Below are positions 45,499-55,215 of a stretch of DNA of 64,000 nt, piece by piece (position 1 is the first letter of the stretch; every line of letters begins with the position of its first letter). The notes under the pieces were generated by a model that did no database searches, was not told the DNA's origin, and saw only the letters and a program-made list of their open reading frames with translations. This DNA is from an uncultured Opitutales bacterium (GTDB taxonomy: Bacteria; Verrucomicrobiota; Verrucomicrobiia; Opitutales; Seribacteraceae). The stretch is taken from positions 1 through 64,000 of the forward strand of contig CALSMY010000014.1 of assembly GCA_943787575.1 (NCBI GenBank), in the 5' to 3' direction. The translations under genes and the position numbers were made by a program.

Positions 45499-48083
45499 AG
45501 TTTTTTGAGAAATATTTTCCTGAAACTCGACGCTTTCGAATTTTTGCAGGAGTCTACCTTGGTCTTTTTCTTGTTTTATTTGGTTATTTATTTTTTAGGC
45601 AAATTTGGGAGCGGGATGCTTACCTGGAAAAAGAGCGTATTCAGGGTCAAAGAAGAATTCTAAAACCTGGAGCTAGAGGAGATGTTGTAGACCGAGAAAA
45701 TAATCTCTTAATTGGCAATCGGGCACATTATTCAGCTACCCTTCATCTTGAGCTTCTTAATAGAAAAATTTGGGAAGAAAAAGTTAAACTTCGAAGATTA
45801 TCTTATTCGATGCGAGAGGAACTCTCTAAAATTCCTCATTTGGATTTAGTCGATTTACTTAACTTTAGCTTTACTAATGATCATGTAAGCAAACGAGCAA
45901 TTACTCTTAGCGGGAAGGTTATTTCACCCGATAAAAAAGTAGCCGTATGGATAAACGAAAAACAACTAAGTGTAAAACAATCACGAAATTCATGGGTTTG
46001 CAGAATCGAAAAGTCTTTGACCAAAAAATTCCGGTCTTTTCGAGTTGTTAATTCGGAAAACCACCTAGTTGCCGATATTGGAGGTTTGTTTTCTTTGGAT
46101 TATGATCTGGATTCCCAAGGCCTGCCCCTAGCAAAGGTTAATAGTGCAAAGGTTGACCAATCGTGGCTTGGAAATGTTCTCAATGGGACCGAGGATGGGT
46201 CTCTTGATTTTTCGGTAAACGGATTTTCACATTCCTGGGAAGCAAGATATACTGTGGTACAAAATTACCTAAGTGAAGTAAATCGCTTAACTGGTCGAAA
46301 TAGCGAGTTAAGTATGAACGATATTCAAAAACATTGGCGTAGAAAACTCGTTCTTCCTCTGGAAATCTGTGGTGATTTAACGAACGAAGAATATGCAGTT
46401 CTAGTAGAGAAACTTCCCCCAGAATCGCCTATTCAGGTTCAAGCAAAAGCGGTTCGGTATTATCCGGAAAGTTACCTTGCTTCTCATGTTTTGGGATATG
46501 TGGGCAGTGGCTATGAAGCAAACTTAGATTCACTTGCCGGTGCTGACCTCGCTACTTTTGAACTCCAAGGAAGAACAGGTAAGGCTGGTGTTGAAAAAGC
46601 TTTTGACCATCAATTACGCGGCAAAGACGGTGCGGACATTTGGATCGTCAATCCAATGGGTTCGCGTTTTGAAAGAGTGCAAAGGCAAGCGTCCGAGAAA
46701 GGAAAGTCTGTCCACCTTACCCTTGATCTCGATCTTCAAAAAGTTGCCGAACAATCAATCGATCGAATGGTTACGAAAGTGGCCAGCCAAAGGATTTTAC
46801 CAGATCGGGATTGGGCTCGGACTTTAGAGCGCAGAACGAGTCGTGCCCTACTTGGGACGAATGAGACAGAAGTTCGTGCTGAATTACTACTCTCCGCTTT
46901 CAAAGATGCCCCTTTCCCCTTAACAGGAAAACAAGCATCAACCGTGGCCGGTTTCAAAGGGACAGAAGAGGATGCTCAAAGACTCCTTAGGCGTCTTTAT
47001 TCGCAAGGTGTTTTACAAAGGGCGGCAAATAACCCAGGAGCTTTTTCCCTATCCCCCCCCCTTCCGCCCCCCGGTGCTGCTGTTCTTCTAGATTTAGAAA
47101 CCTTTGAAATTCTTGCTCTTGCCAGTAAACCAAATTACGATCTTAGCAGTTTAACTCCTTATATTTCACAGGCTGCTTATGATGAAATTCAGAGGAATGA
47201 GGCTTGGTTACCTCGGGCTTGGCATCCCGGCTATGCTCCGGCATCTCCATTTAAATTAGTAACCGCACTTGCGGGACTAGGAGCCAACACGCTGGACCCG
47301 AGCGAAGAATTAAAGTGCGAGGGGATTTACCGGGGTATGAAATGCCATGTACACCCGGGACAGCATGGAGAATTGAATCTTCGTCAAGCAATTGCTCAGA
47401 GCTGCAATGTTTACTTTTTTAGATGTGCAGAAAGGATGGGACATGAGCATTTAATTTCTGAAGCAAGAAGAGTGGGAATGGACCAAAGACCTTTGTTGGA
47501 TCTCCCATCATTAAGAGACTCACCTATCGTCCCGGATCCGACTTGGAAGAAGAATCGAGTTGGAGTTAATTGGACAATGGAAGATACCTTTAACATATCA
47601 ATTGGCCAAGGCGGTCTCAGACAAAGTCCACTACAAATGGCTTGTTTTATGGCAAAATTGGCGGCCAATCTTAAGTCTTTCGACCCTAAAATCACGATCA
47701 ATCCGAAGCCTGAATCCATTCCTTTGGAACCGCTCACAGATGATGCAAGCAGGCAAGCCATCGTTGACGGTATGATCTTGGCTACTAAGGAAGGAACGGC
47801 GAGAAGGTGTCAAATTGATGGAGTCTTGGTTGCGGGCAAGACAGGTACAGGGCAATGGCGTAACCACAATATGAAATTAAACCTCGCATGGTTTATCGGT
47901 TTTGCTCCGGCAGATTCTCCCAAGGTTGCGGTATCTGTATTAATCGAAGGCGTTATTCCTCAAGACCAAGTACAAGGAGGATTGACCGCTACGCCAATCG
48001 CCCGAGACTTACTTGCGGCCTACTTTGCAAAATATCCGAATTCCTTATCATCAATAAAACATAATACCCCCCAAGCCCCCTAA
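45495..48083 (+). CDS. mrdA: Penicillin-binding protein 2, elongation transpeptidase, with insertion
   Basis: 862 residues, larger than typical PBP2 (about 600-650), acting in lateral wall synthesis with the Mre proteins. N-terminal anchor (FRIFAGVYLGLFLVLFGYLFFRQIW, about 14-38), KPGARGDVVDRENNLLIGNRA, and GYVGSGYEANL with the ELQGRTGKAGVEKAFDHQLRGKDG stretch of the dimerisation region. Transpeptidase motifs: SPFK (Ser about 584), SCN (SCNVYFFRCAER) and KTG (VAGKTGTGQWRN). Between LTLDLDLQKVAEQSI and PGAAVLLDLETFEILALAS, where relatives have only a few residues, about 105 residues are inserted. RodA is not in the window. Start ATG overlaps the mreD stop. Confidence 0.9.
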   Translation: MKFFEKYFPETRRFRIFAGVYLGLFLVLFGYLFFRQIWERDAYLEKERIQGQRRILKPGARGDVVDRENNLLIGNRAHYSATLHLELLNRKIWEEKVKLRRLSYSMREELSKIPHLDLVDLLNFSFTNDHVSKRAITLSGKVISPDKKVAVWINEKQLSVKQSRNSWVCRIEKSLTKKFRSFRVVNSENHLVADIGGLFSLDYDLDSQGLPLAKVNSAKVDQSWLGNVLNGTEDGSLDFSVNGFSHSWEARYTVVQNYLSEVNRLTGRNSELSMNDIQKHWRRKLVLPLEICGDLTNEEYAVLVEKLPPESPIQVQAKAVRYYPESYLASHVLGYVGSGYEANLDSLAGADLATFELQGRTGKAGVEKAFDHQLRGKDGADIWIVNPMGSRFERVQRQASEKGKSVHLTLDLDLQKVAEQSIDRMVTKVASQRILPDRDWARTLERRTSRALLGTNETEVRAELLLSAFKDAPFPLTGKQASTVAGFKGTEEDAQRLLRRLYSQGVLQRAANNPGAFSLSPPLPPPGAAVLLDLETFEILALASKPNYDLSSLTPYISQAAYDEIQRNEAWLPRAWHPGYAPASPFKLVTALAGLGANTLDPSEELKCEGIYRGMKCHVHPGQHGELNLRQAIAQSCNVYFFRCAERMGHEHLISEARRVGMDQRPLLDLPSLRDSPIVPDPTWKKNRVGVNWTMEDTFNISIGQGGLRQSPLQMACFMAKLAANLKSFDPKITINPKPESIPLEPLTDDASRQAIVDGMILATKEGTARRCQIDGVLVAGKTGTGQWRNHNMKLNLAWFIGFAPADSPKVAVSVLIEGVIPQDQVQGGLTATPIARDLLAAYFAKYPNSLSSIKHNTPQAP

Positions 48084-48086
48084 ACT

Positions 48087-48677
48087 ATGGTTGCTACTCC
48101 ATCTACTATGCTTCCATTGGGAACAAAAGCTCCCTCCTTTTCCTTACCCGATGTTTGCACCAATCAATCTACTGATCTTGAGGCTGTCGATATTAACAAA
48201 GGATGCTTAATTGCATTCGTCTGTAATCACTGCCCTTATGTCATCCACCTCTTAGACCCACTCGTAAGAATGAGTAATGAATGGATCAAAAAAGGAATCA
48301 AAGTTTTTTTGATTTCTTCGAATGATGCGGATAAATATCCGGATGATTCTCCAGTTAAAATGAGAGAACTCGCTGAAAAAAAACAATTTCAATTCCCATA
48401 CCTCTATGATGAAGATCAATCTGTTGCCTTAGCTTACAGAGCAGCATGCACTCCAGATTTTTTCCTTTTTGATTCCAAGCTTTCTTTATTTTATCGTGGA
48501 CAGTTTGATGATTCTCGCCCCGGAAATCAACTTGAGGCAACTGGGACTGAACTATCATTGGCCGTTGATAGTCTTTTGCTAAATCAGCCAGCTCCGAAAG
48601 TCCAAAAGCCTAGCCTAGGATGTAATTTGAAATGGAAGAGTGGAAACGAACCTGAATATTTTAAGCCCAAAAAATAG
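48087..48677 (+). CDS. Thioredoxin-fold AhpC/TSA-like protein
   Basis: 196 residues of the redoxin (AhpC/TSA-like) superfamily. Start MVATPSTMLPLGTKAPSFSLPDV; active site IAFVCNHCPYVIHL with CxxC (CNHC) in the thioredoxin position; then WIKKGIKVFLISSNDADKYPDDSPVKM and the cis-Pro region AACTPDFFLFDSKLSLFYRGQFDDSRPGN. Similar proteins in marine bacteria are annotated as thioredoxin family with unknown partners. No signal peptide, so cytoplasmic. Follows mrdA by 3 nt. Confidence 0.82.
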   Translation: MVATPSTMLPLGTKAPSFSLPDVCTNQSTDLEAVDINKGCLIAFVCNHCPYVIHLLDPLVRMSNEWIKKGIKVFLISSNDADKYPDDSPVKMRELAEKKQFQFPYLYDEDQSVALAYRAACTPDFFLFDSKLSLFYRGQFDDSRPGNQLEATGTELSLAVDSLLLNQPAPKVQKPSLGCNLKWKSGNEPEYFKPKK

Positions 48678-48699
48678 TTTTAATTCTCAAATTAAATTA

Positions 48700-48720
48700 A
48701 ACACCTTAGTAGAAGGTGTT
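48700..48720. terminator. Bidirectional hairpin terminator between the redoxin and cyclase genes
   Basis: AACACCTT-AGTAG-AAGGTGTT forms a perfect 8-bp stem with a 5-nt loop, between two convergent genes. T-rich or A-rich flanks lie on both sides (TTCTATTT to the right; AATTAAATTAA to the left, which reads as a T-rich tail on the minus strand). Suits termination from both directions. Confidence 0.65.
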
Positions 48721-51700
48721 CTATTTGGTTGTCATCACATAAACACCATCCCAATCCGCTGCTGGAGGGTTTTCTCTCATCACCTTGCAACGATCTATTA
48801 AGATCATTGATGGATTGTCTTTCACCCCTGGGGTTACGCCTGGTTTATTTGGTTCCATCCCCTTCGCTTTTTCAAAAAGGCCCAAGGCTCCATCCCAATC
48901 TTGCAACAAGTATTTGTCTATTCCCTGCTGAAAACAATCTAGGCAATCTTGTGTTTCCTGAGTTAACTCAGACAGAAAACCGGTTGGTTCATACATGGCA
49001 ACAGGTTGAGATCTGCCCTTGACCACAATTCTATCCAGATACCGAAAGGCAATATCATCTTTCGTCTTTTCAGAAGCCAACTTGGTTTCCTCAGTAACCA
49101 TGATGTATGCCCCGTAAGCTTTGGCTCCACTCTCACACCGAGCTGCCAAGTTCACCATATCGCCCATCATCGTATAATTGAAACGATCCAATGCTCCCAT
49201 ATTTCCAACCGTAGCGGTTCCAGTGTTACAACCAATACGGGTTTGCATTTGAGTGACAAGCCCATGACACTTCCCCCACTTTTCAACCTCAGGCACCCAC
49301 TTTTCCCGAAGAGCAATTTGCCTTTGCTGCATTAGGATAGAGGTCCTTACAGCTTGATACGCATGATCTTCCATAGGGATAGGTGCACCATACATGGCCA
49401 CAATTGCATCTCCTATGTATTTGTCTAATGTGCCTCTTTCCTCCTGTAAAATATTGGTCATCTCGGTCAAATACTCGTTCATTAAATCAACCAGACCCGT
49501 AGGAGTGAGAAGTTCCGAAAAACTGGAAAACGCTTGAACATCACTAAAGAAAGCGGTGATTGCCGTTTCCTCACCACCCAAGTGATGGTTCTTTTCCAGA
49601 TGCAACCATTTCCTCAACCAAATCGGAAGAAACATAACTACCGAACATACCCTTCAATCTACCCTTAGCTTTTTGTTCGATCACCACCATAGCGGCCAGC
49701 CCAATAAACGAAGTACTTAACCCAGCACAAGCAGGGACGGTAATAGGCCAGATCACATGAGTCTGGGAAAAAGTCTCGAAGCCAAAATAAACATAAGCTA
49801 TTAAAAGAATAAGACCACTAGCTTGTACTATACTTGCCCTTTTTCCTTGGTATACAGCAAGGAAAGCCATAACAAGACAAACTCCCAAAGTTGCTAAGTG
49901 ATCCGCCCTAATCGGCAAACGATGTAAGTATTCTTGGTGGGTTAAAGTTTTGATCAAGTTCCATGTACGCTAACCTTAGGGACTGAAGACTGATCAAATG
50001 GAGTAGGTGCCAAATCTTGAAATGTAGCTTCCTCAGGACCAATCAAAACAATTGAATCATTAAAAATATTAAAAAATGATTCAATTCGAGCCATTTCTTC
50101 TTTTTGACCAAGAAGAGTTTTTTTATTATTCGCGATAAGTTCCTTAACAACTTTAATGAAATTCTTATATTCCGGATTTTGGGGATCTTTAGAAAGTGCA
50201 TCTTGAGCTTCTTTTATCTTCTGTTGACCTTTTTCTATAGCTTTTTCCAATTCATTTATTTTCGCCGAGACCGTGTCGTGATATCTTCCATAATTTAAAA
50301 TATCAACCATTCCACACATAGGGTTATATTCTGACTCAATGCTTGCTGGAATAAAGTAGTAAGCAATACCATCCAACACCTGAATTAACTCATTAAGTCC
50401 GGGTAGATCTTGGAGTTTATCAGAAGAATTAACGAGTAATTTTTGGGCTATATCAATAAGTTCATTTTCCAACCCTAAATCGGTCATTGCTTGTATTAAA
50501 CCTTCGTTACCTATCAATACTTTCAAATTCTCGACACGATCTAGAGTAAGTCGAAAAATTTTGGGAATTACTGACAAATATGCTTCGATATCACCATCAC
50601 TGTAGTCTTTTTTAGCTTTCCTTATGAGCACATCTACGGTCGAAAGTTGAGACCAAGACGAGAACCAGTTTACTTCGATCCATTGCCCCTCGGTCAAGGG
50701 TGCCTCAAGCAGAACTTCCCCAGAAAGGTTATATAACACCATATTCTCCCGGTTTTGGGAAATCTCAACCTGTTCAGGACCAATTCCGTAATAAGCCAAT
50801 AATGCCTCTAAACCTAAGGTGAAAAAATTCTCATTTCTGAACAAAGGAACTTCATTAGGCAAAGAGTCGACTAAAACACCAGCCGATTTGTCTCCCTCAG
50901 CTCTTTTGTACACCAATCGCAAGGTGTGATTTGTTTCTACTAGCTCTGTGTCAACCAAACCTTGAAGCTTAGAAAGAGTAAACTGAATATTCTCCACCGT
51001 ATTTTCAGTTTCAGTGAGTTGGTCCCTTGCTTTATTAAGTTTAACTGCCGTATCTGCTAATACCGGGAGGATATCCAGTAATTCCTTATCTTTAAGAGCT
51101 TGCTTACCTGAGAGGCGTTCTAAGACATCTAATATCTCTTGGTCCGCGACTGGCTTACCAAGTGCTTCAATTTGCTTTAACAAATAAACTCGCCTCGACA
51201 AATGACCTTCAATTTGAGGGTTTATTACAGCAGACAAACCGGGGTTTGTCTTTAAAGTTTCTTTAAAGTTACCAATAACTGTATTTATTTCAGCCAATTC
51301 GGTCTGAATTTCATCAGGAGAATAAACATTTTCCCACCCACCTGTTTCCACTACTGAAAGAACTTGCCAATAAATAAAGCCTCGCTTGGAAATCCTCTCA
51401 TCTATTTGTGGCCTTAAGGTAGTTGCAAGAGTAGGAACTGCCTTCAATGTACCTTTAAGAGTAGTTATTTCATCTCCCAAACCCTTAAGATTGTCTTTCA
51501 ATTTTTGTAATCGATCAATTCCACTCTCAATTTCTATTTTCTTTTGATTGTAAGTTGAATGCTCTGCTTCAGCTTCTGCTATCTCCTTCTTACAGAAAAC
51601 CATTAAATCTAAATTCTTAGACAATTCACTCTTTAGATCGTCTATTGAGGTTTTGTTTTCTACAGAAGATTCTAATTCAAGAACATTTTGTTTTCCACCT

Positions 51701-52443
51701 AACAAGTTGTATGCGTGTGCCTTGCCACCCCCAGGGAACCATAAAGGAGCCCACCTTGGAATTTCATCTACTGCACGGAAAGGTGGCACTGAAAAAGATC
51801 CTAACCTACCAATATACTTTCCGTTTTTATAATTTTGTAAGGGGTAAGTTGGTGACTCAGGATAAGTAAAGTCACTACTATTTTCAGAATACCCCTCCGA
51901 AAAAAGAGGTGCAAATGCACTGGCATTTACAGGTTTAACGAAGGGTGTTTGTACTCCCGAATATAAACATCCCAAAATTACTTGATTTGGAAATTTATCC
52001 ACCAATTGGCCCATGGCTAAGTCACTGCGATATGAATTTTTGCGAGGTACCATTTTCGACATACTTTTGGGAGTAAAACCAAAGTCGAAGCCTATTGAAC
52101 GAGCACGCCCTTTTTCCAAAAGAGTAAAGGCAGTATCACGAAAAAAAGCACGATCCCAAGGACGCTCCCCTACTCCGTCCATTGCCAATGTAGCTGCATC
52201 AAAGTTGACATAAACTAACTTGGGTATTCTGGGAACCGTTTTGTTGTTCTTCTACTTGTAATTCTGTCCAATGCATTCTCGTCAAAATCTCTGAGGAATC
52301 TCGCCGCGGTATTGTTTTCTCAAATCGACCGATTTGATTTTTAAATAATCGAGAGTTCCGAAATGATTCAGAGCAACCCAAATAAATGGGATAAAGAGAA
52401 GGGCGAAAAAAGTAAGTTTAGATTCTTTGCTTAATTTAAACAT
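48721..52443 (-). pseudogene. CHASE2-domain adenylate cyclase with large coiled-coil insertion, frame-disrupted
   Basis: Membrane-bound class III cyclase of about 1240 residues once repaired. N-terminus at ATG 52443 with one helix (SKLTFFALLFIPFIWVALNHFG), then CHASE2: LVYVNFDAATLAMDGVGERPWDRAFF, SIGFDFGFTP, and after a long insertion SIVLIGPEEATFQDLAPTPFDQSSVPKVSVHG. Several helices follow (AYVYFGFETF region), then the catalytic domain AITAFFSDVQAFSSFSELL, LDKYIGDAIVAMYGAP and TMMGDMVNLAARCESGAKAYG: both metal Asp residues, the adenine Lys and Asp, and the transition-state Asn/Arg are present, so adenylate rather than guanylate cyclase is likely. Indels at about 52284-52287 (extra T), 52239-52242 (missing A), 49959 (missing A) and 49577-49579 (extra G) break it; each is a one-base repair. 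Confidence 0.75.
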
Positions 52444-52599
52444 GATTAGGACATATAAATAACTAGCTCATAAGATTGTGCTAACACTACCTTCTTAAAG
52501 ACCCAAGTTTTAGCCAAGCCGAAAAAAACGGATTACTTGATTGCATTCTTTTCCCTTGGACAAAAGTAACGATTAGATACGCTATGTACTTTGTAAATT

Positions 52600-53613
52600 A
52601 TGACATCTTCTTTATCACCATCCACTCCACCAGCTCCTGAAGAGCAAGAGAAAATCAAAAACGAGGCGTCTTGGGTTTCATTACTCAAACAAGAAATCGG
52701 ACAAGTAATTGTCGGGCAAAAATACCTCATCGATCGCTTGGTGATTGGATTGCTTGCCAATGGTCATGTCTTGCTGGAAGGCGTACCTGGATTAGCCAAA
52801 ACCTTGGCGGTTAAAACCCTGTCCGATTGCATGCAGGGAGATTTTAAACGAATACAATTCACACCCGATCTTTTACCCGCCGATGTCGTGGGCACTTTGA
52901 TCTACAGTCCGAACCAAGGCGAGTTTACCACCAAGAAAGGCCCTATCTTTACCAACCTTCTTCTTGCGGATGAAATAAATCGGGCACCGGCTAAAGTACA
53001 GAGTGCCCTACTTGAGGGCATGCAGGAAAGACAAGTTACTATTGGTGACGAGACTTTTCCCCTGCCCTCACCTTTTCTGGTTTTAGCAACAGAAAACCCT
53101 ATTGACCAAGAAGGTACTTATCCTTTGCCCGAAGCTCAGATGGATCGGTTTATGCTAAAACTCGTGGTCGACTATCCAGATCGTTCTGAGGAATTAAAAA
53201 TTCTTGATGCCAATGCCAATGTATCGGTTCAACGAAAAGTCAATCCAGTGGTTGATGCAGAAACTATTTTTCGGTCACGGAAATTGGTTGATCAAATCTA
53301 TTTGGATGAAAAATTAAAGGGCTACTTGGTTGACTTGGTCCTCGCTACCCGGAAACCATCCGAACACGGACTTAGCGACCTTGAACCTTTTATCCGTTTT
53401 GGGGCATCTCCTCGGGCAACCATCAGCCTGGCATTGGCCGCAAAAGCAATTGCATTCACACAGGGACGAAGTTTTGTTACCCCGCAAGACCTTAAGGACA
53501 TTGCCCCAGATGTTTTGCGTCACCGAGTCATTGTAAGTTATGAAGCTGAAGCAGAGAATGTAAACAGCGACGAAATTATCCAAAGAATTCTCGATACCGT
53601 ACCAGTGCCCTAA
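52600..53613 (+). CDS. MoxR-family AAA+ ATPase
   Basis: 337 residues. MoxR AAA core: QEIGQVIVGQKYLIDRLVIGLL, Walker A HVLLEGVPGLAKTLAVKTLS (about 54-73), pore region VVGTLIYSP, Walker B LLLADEINRAPAKVQSALLEGMQERQVTIG, sensor 1 LVLATENPIDQEGTYPLPEAQMDRFML and the C-terminal lid FGASPRATISLALAAKA. MoxR ATPases act as chaperones with vWA proteins; the DUF58 and vWA genes that follow are the expected partners. First gene of the Bat operon. Confidence 0.94.
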   Translation: MTSSLSPSTPPAPEEQEKIKNEASWVSLLKQEIGQVIVGQKYLIDRLVIGLLANGHVLLEGVPGLAKTLAVKTLSDCMQGDFKRIQFTPDLLPADVVGTLIYSPNQGEFTTKKGPIFTNLLLADEINRAPAKVQSALLEGMQERQVTIGDETFPLPSPFLVLATENPIDQEGTYPLPEAQMDRFMLKLVVDYPDRSEELKILDANANVSVQRKVNPVVDAETIFRSRKLVDQIYLDEKLKGYLVDLVLATRKPSEHGLSDLEPFIRFGASPRATISLALAAKAIAFTQGRSFVTPQDLKDIAPDVLRHRVIVSYEAEAENVNSDEIIQRILDTVPVP

Positions 53614-53666
53614 TTTAGAAATCCTTACGCCTCTTCAATATGGTCCTAAAGTAAGGCACTTAATTT

Positions 53667-54596
53667 ATGAACGAAAATGACCCAGAATTTACGCGGGAAA
53701 TTTTGCGGAAAGTTAGGCAGATCGAAATCCGGTCCAATCGATTGGTATCAGAAGTTTTTGCCGGTTCTTACCACAGTGCATTTAAAGGTCAGGGGATTGA
53801 CTTTGAGGAAGTAAGAGAATATCAGCCTGGAGACGAAGTACGATCGATCGATTGGAATGTTACCGCCAAAACTGGAATTCCTTTTGTTAAGCAATACCGA
53901 GAAGAACGAGAACTAACCATTTTACTTATTGTCGATATTTCTCCGAGCACATCCTACGGATCGGTTCATCACAGCAAACGAGAAAAACTAGCTGAACTTG
54001 CTGCGTTACTTGCTTTCTCTGCAAATCGAAACGGAGATAAAGTCGGACTTCTTTTAGTTTCAGACCAGATTGAATTGTATTTGCCTCCAACCAAAGGTCA
54101 AAAACATGTTTTGCGAATCCTCAGAGAAGTCTTATTTCGACCCGCCGAAGGAAAGGGTACAAACCTAAGCGAAGGGGTACGAATTGCGAACCAAGTAATG
54201 AAAAGACGAGCAGTGGTTTTTTTGCTCTCAGACTTTATTATTCCAGAACATGGTTCGGAAGAGGAATCTAATACGAAGATCTTTCTTGACCAGATGGCAT
54301 CCACCCGCCGTAAGCACGACCTTATTTGTGCACGGGTTTATGACCCGGTTGAAAGAGAACTACCTGCTGTTGGCTTAGTTGAAATGGAAGATCCAGAAAG
54401 TGGAGAAAAATTCACGATTGATACATCCGATCAAAATACCCAATCACAATACAAAAACTCATTTACTGAAAAAGAAGAAGAGTTTTCTCGAGATTTGAAA
54501 AAACGCGGAATTGACGCCTTTGTTTTTGATAATCAATCCGATTATTCTAAAGAACTTTATACATTCTTCAAAATGCGAGAAAAGAGGAGACGATAA
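53667..54596 (+). CDS. DUF58 domain-containing protein of the Bat operon
   Basis: 309 residues. DUF58 signature: SEVFAGSYHSAFKGQGIDFEEVREYQPGDEVRSIDWNVTAKTGIPFVKQYREERELTILLIVDISPS; the last part is a vWA-like fold with DISPS at the metal site (about residues 90-94). Later segments NGDKVGLLLVSDQIELYLPP and RAVVFLLSDFIIPEHG fit the same fold. Standard second gene after MoxR. The stop TAA overlaps the next ATG by 1 nt (TAATG). Confidence 0.9.
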   Translation: MNENDPEFTREILRKVRQIEIRSNRLVSEVFAGSYHSAFKGQGIDFEEVREYQPGDEVRSIDWNVTAKTGIPFVKQYREERELTILLIVDISPSTSYGSVHHSKREKLAELAALLAFSANRNGDKVGLLLVSDQIELYLPPTKGQKHVLRILREVLFRPAEGKGTNLSEGVRIANQVMKRRAVVFLLSDFIIPEHGSEEESNTKIFLDQMASTRRKHDLICARVYDPVERELPAVGLVEMEDPESGEKFTIDTSDQNTQSQYKNSFTEKEEEFSRDLKKRGIDAFVFDNQSDYSKELYTFFKMREKRRR

Positions 54597-55215
54597 TGGT
54601 CTTTTGGACAAGCAATCAAAAACCTTATCTACTGGATCCTACTGTTCTCGTAGACTCCCCCATCCCTATTTTTAAGTCCCTTGGCCAATTAGCGAAAGAG
54701 AACATTTGGGGTATCCTCATCGTCCTGGCTTTTTTGCTAAGTACTTTATTGTTATATTTGTATAAAAAAAAGATTAGTCCAATTGAAGAAACCAAAAAAC
54801 TGAGCCTGAGATTGATCCCTTTACTGAAGCATTAAAACAATTTAACGAATTAAGCACATCAACACCCCGACCTAAAGCAAAGCCGTTTATTTTTAAGCTA
54901 TCTGAAATCTTGCGCCTCTATGTTGAAAGGCAATTTAAATTGCCAGCTATGGAAAAAACAGGGGAGGAATTCATTCAGGAAGTAAGTATTCATCCCTTGC
55001 TTCGCCAAAAGTTTGAAATGCCTTTAAGGGAGTTTGTTCAGCGGGGAGACAGGATTAAATACTCAGCTGAAAATTTCGATTCTAAAGAACTTTCAAACTT
55101 ACTTGATTCTGCCCGTGAATTTGTTTGCGATGCTCAAAAGGATTGGGAAGAAAAACGGCGCATAGACGAAGAAAGATTAAGTTCGGAAAAAGCCCTAAAC
55201 AGTCCATCATCATGA
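54596..55215 (+). CDS. DUF4381-like Bat operon membrane protein, split by one indel
   Basis: About 207 residues after repair. N-terminal helix (KENIWGILIVLAFLLSTLLLYLYKKK, about 36-60), then a cytoplasmic helical region. The frame breaks at the A6 run 54794-54799; one added A gives ETKKTEPEIDPFTEALKQFNELSTSTPRPKAKPF, and the second half continues SEILRLYVERQFKLPAMEKTGEEFIQEVSIHPLLR, matching the DUF4381-type proteins that sit between DUF58 and BatA. The two track ORFs (54596-54835 and 54910-55215) are the halves. Its stop overlaps the BatA ATG by 4 nt. Family by resemblance and place. Confidence 0.68.
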
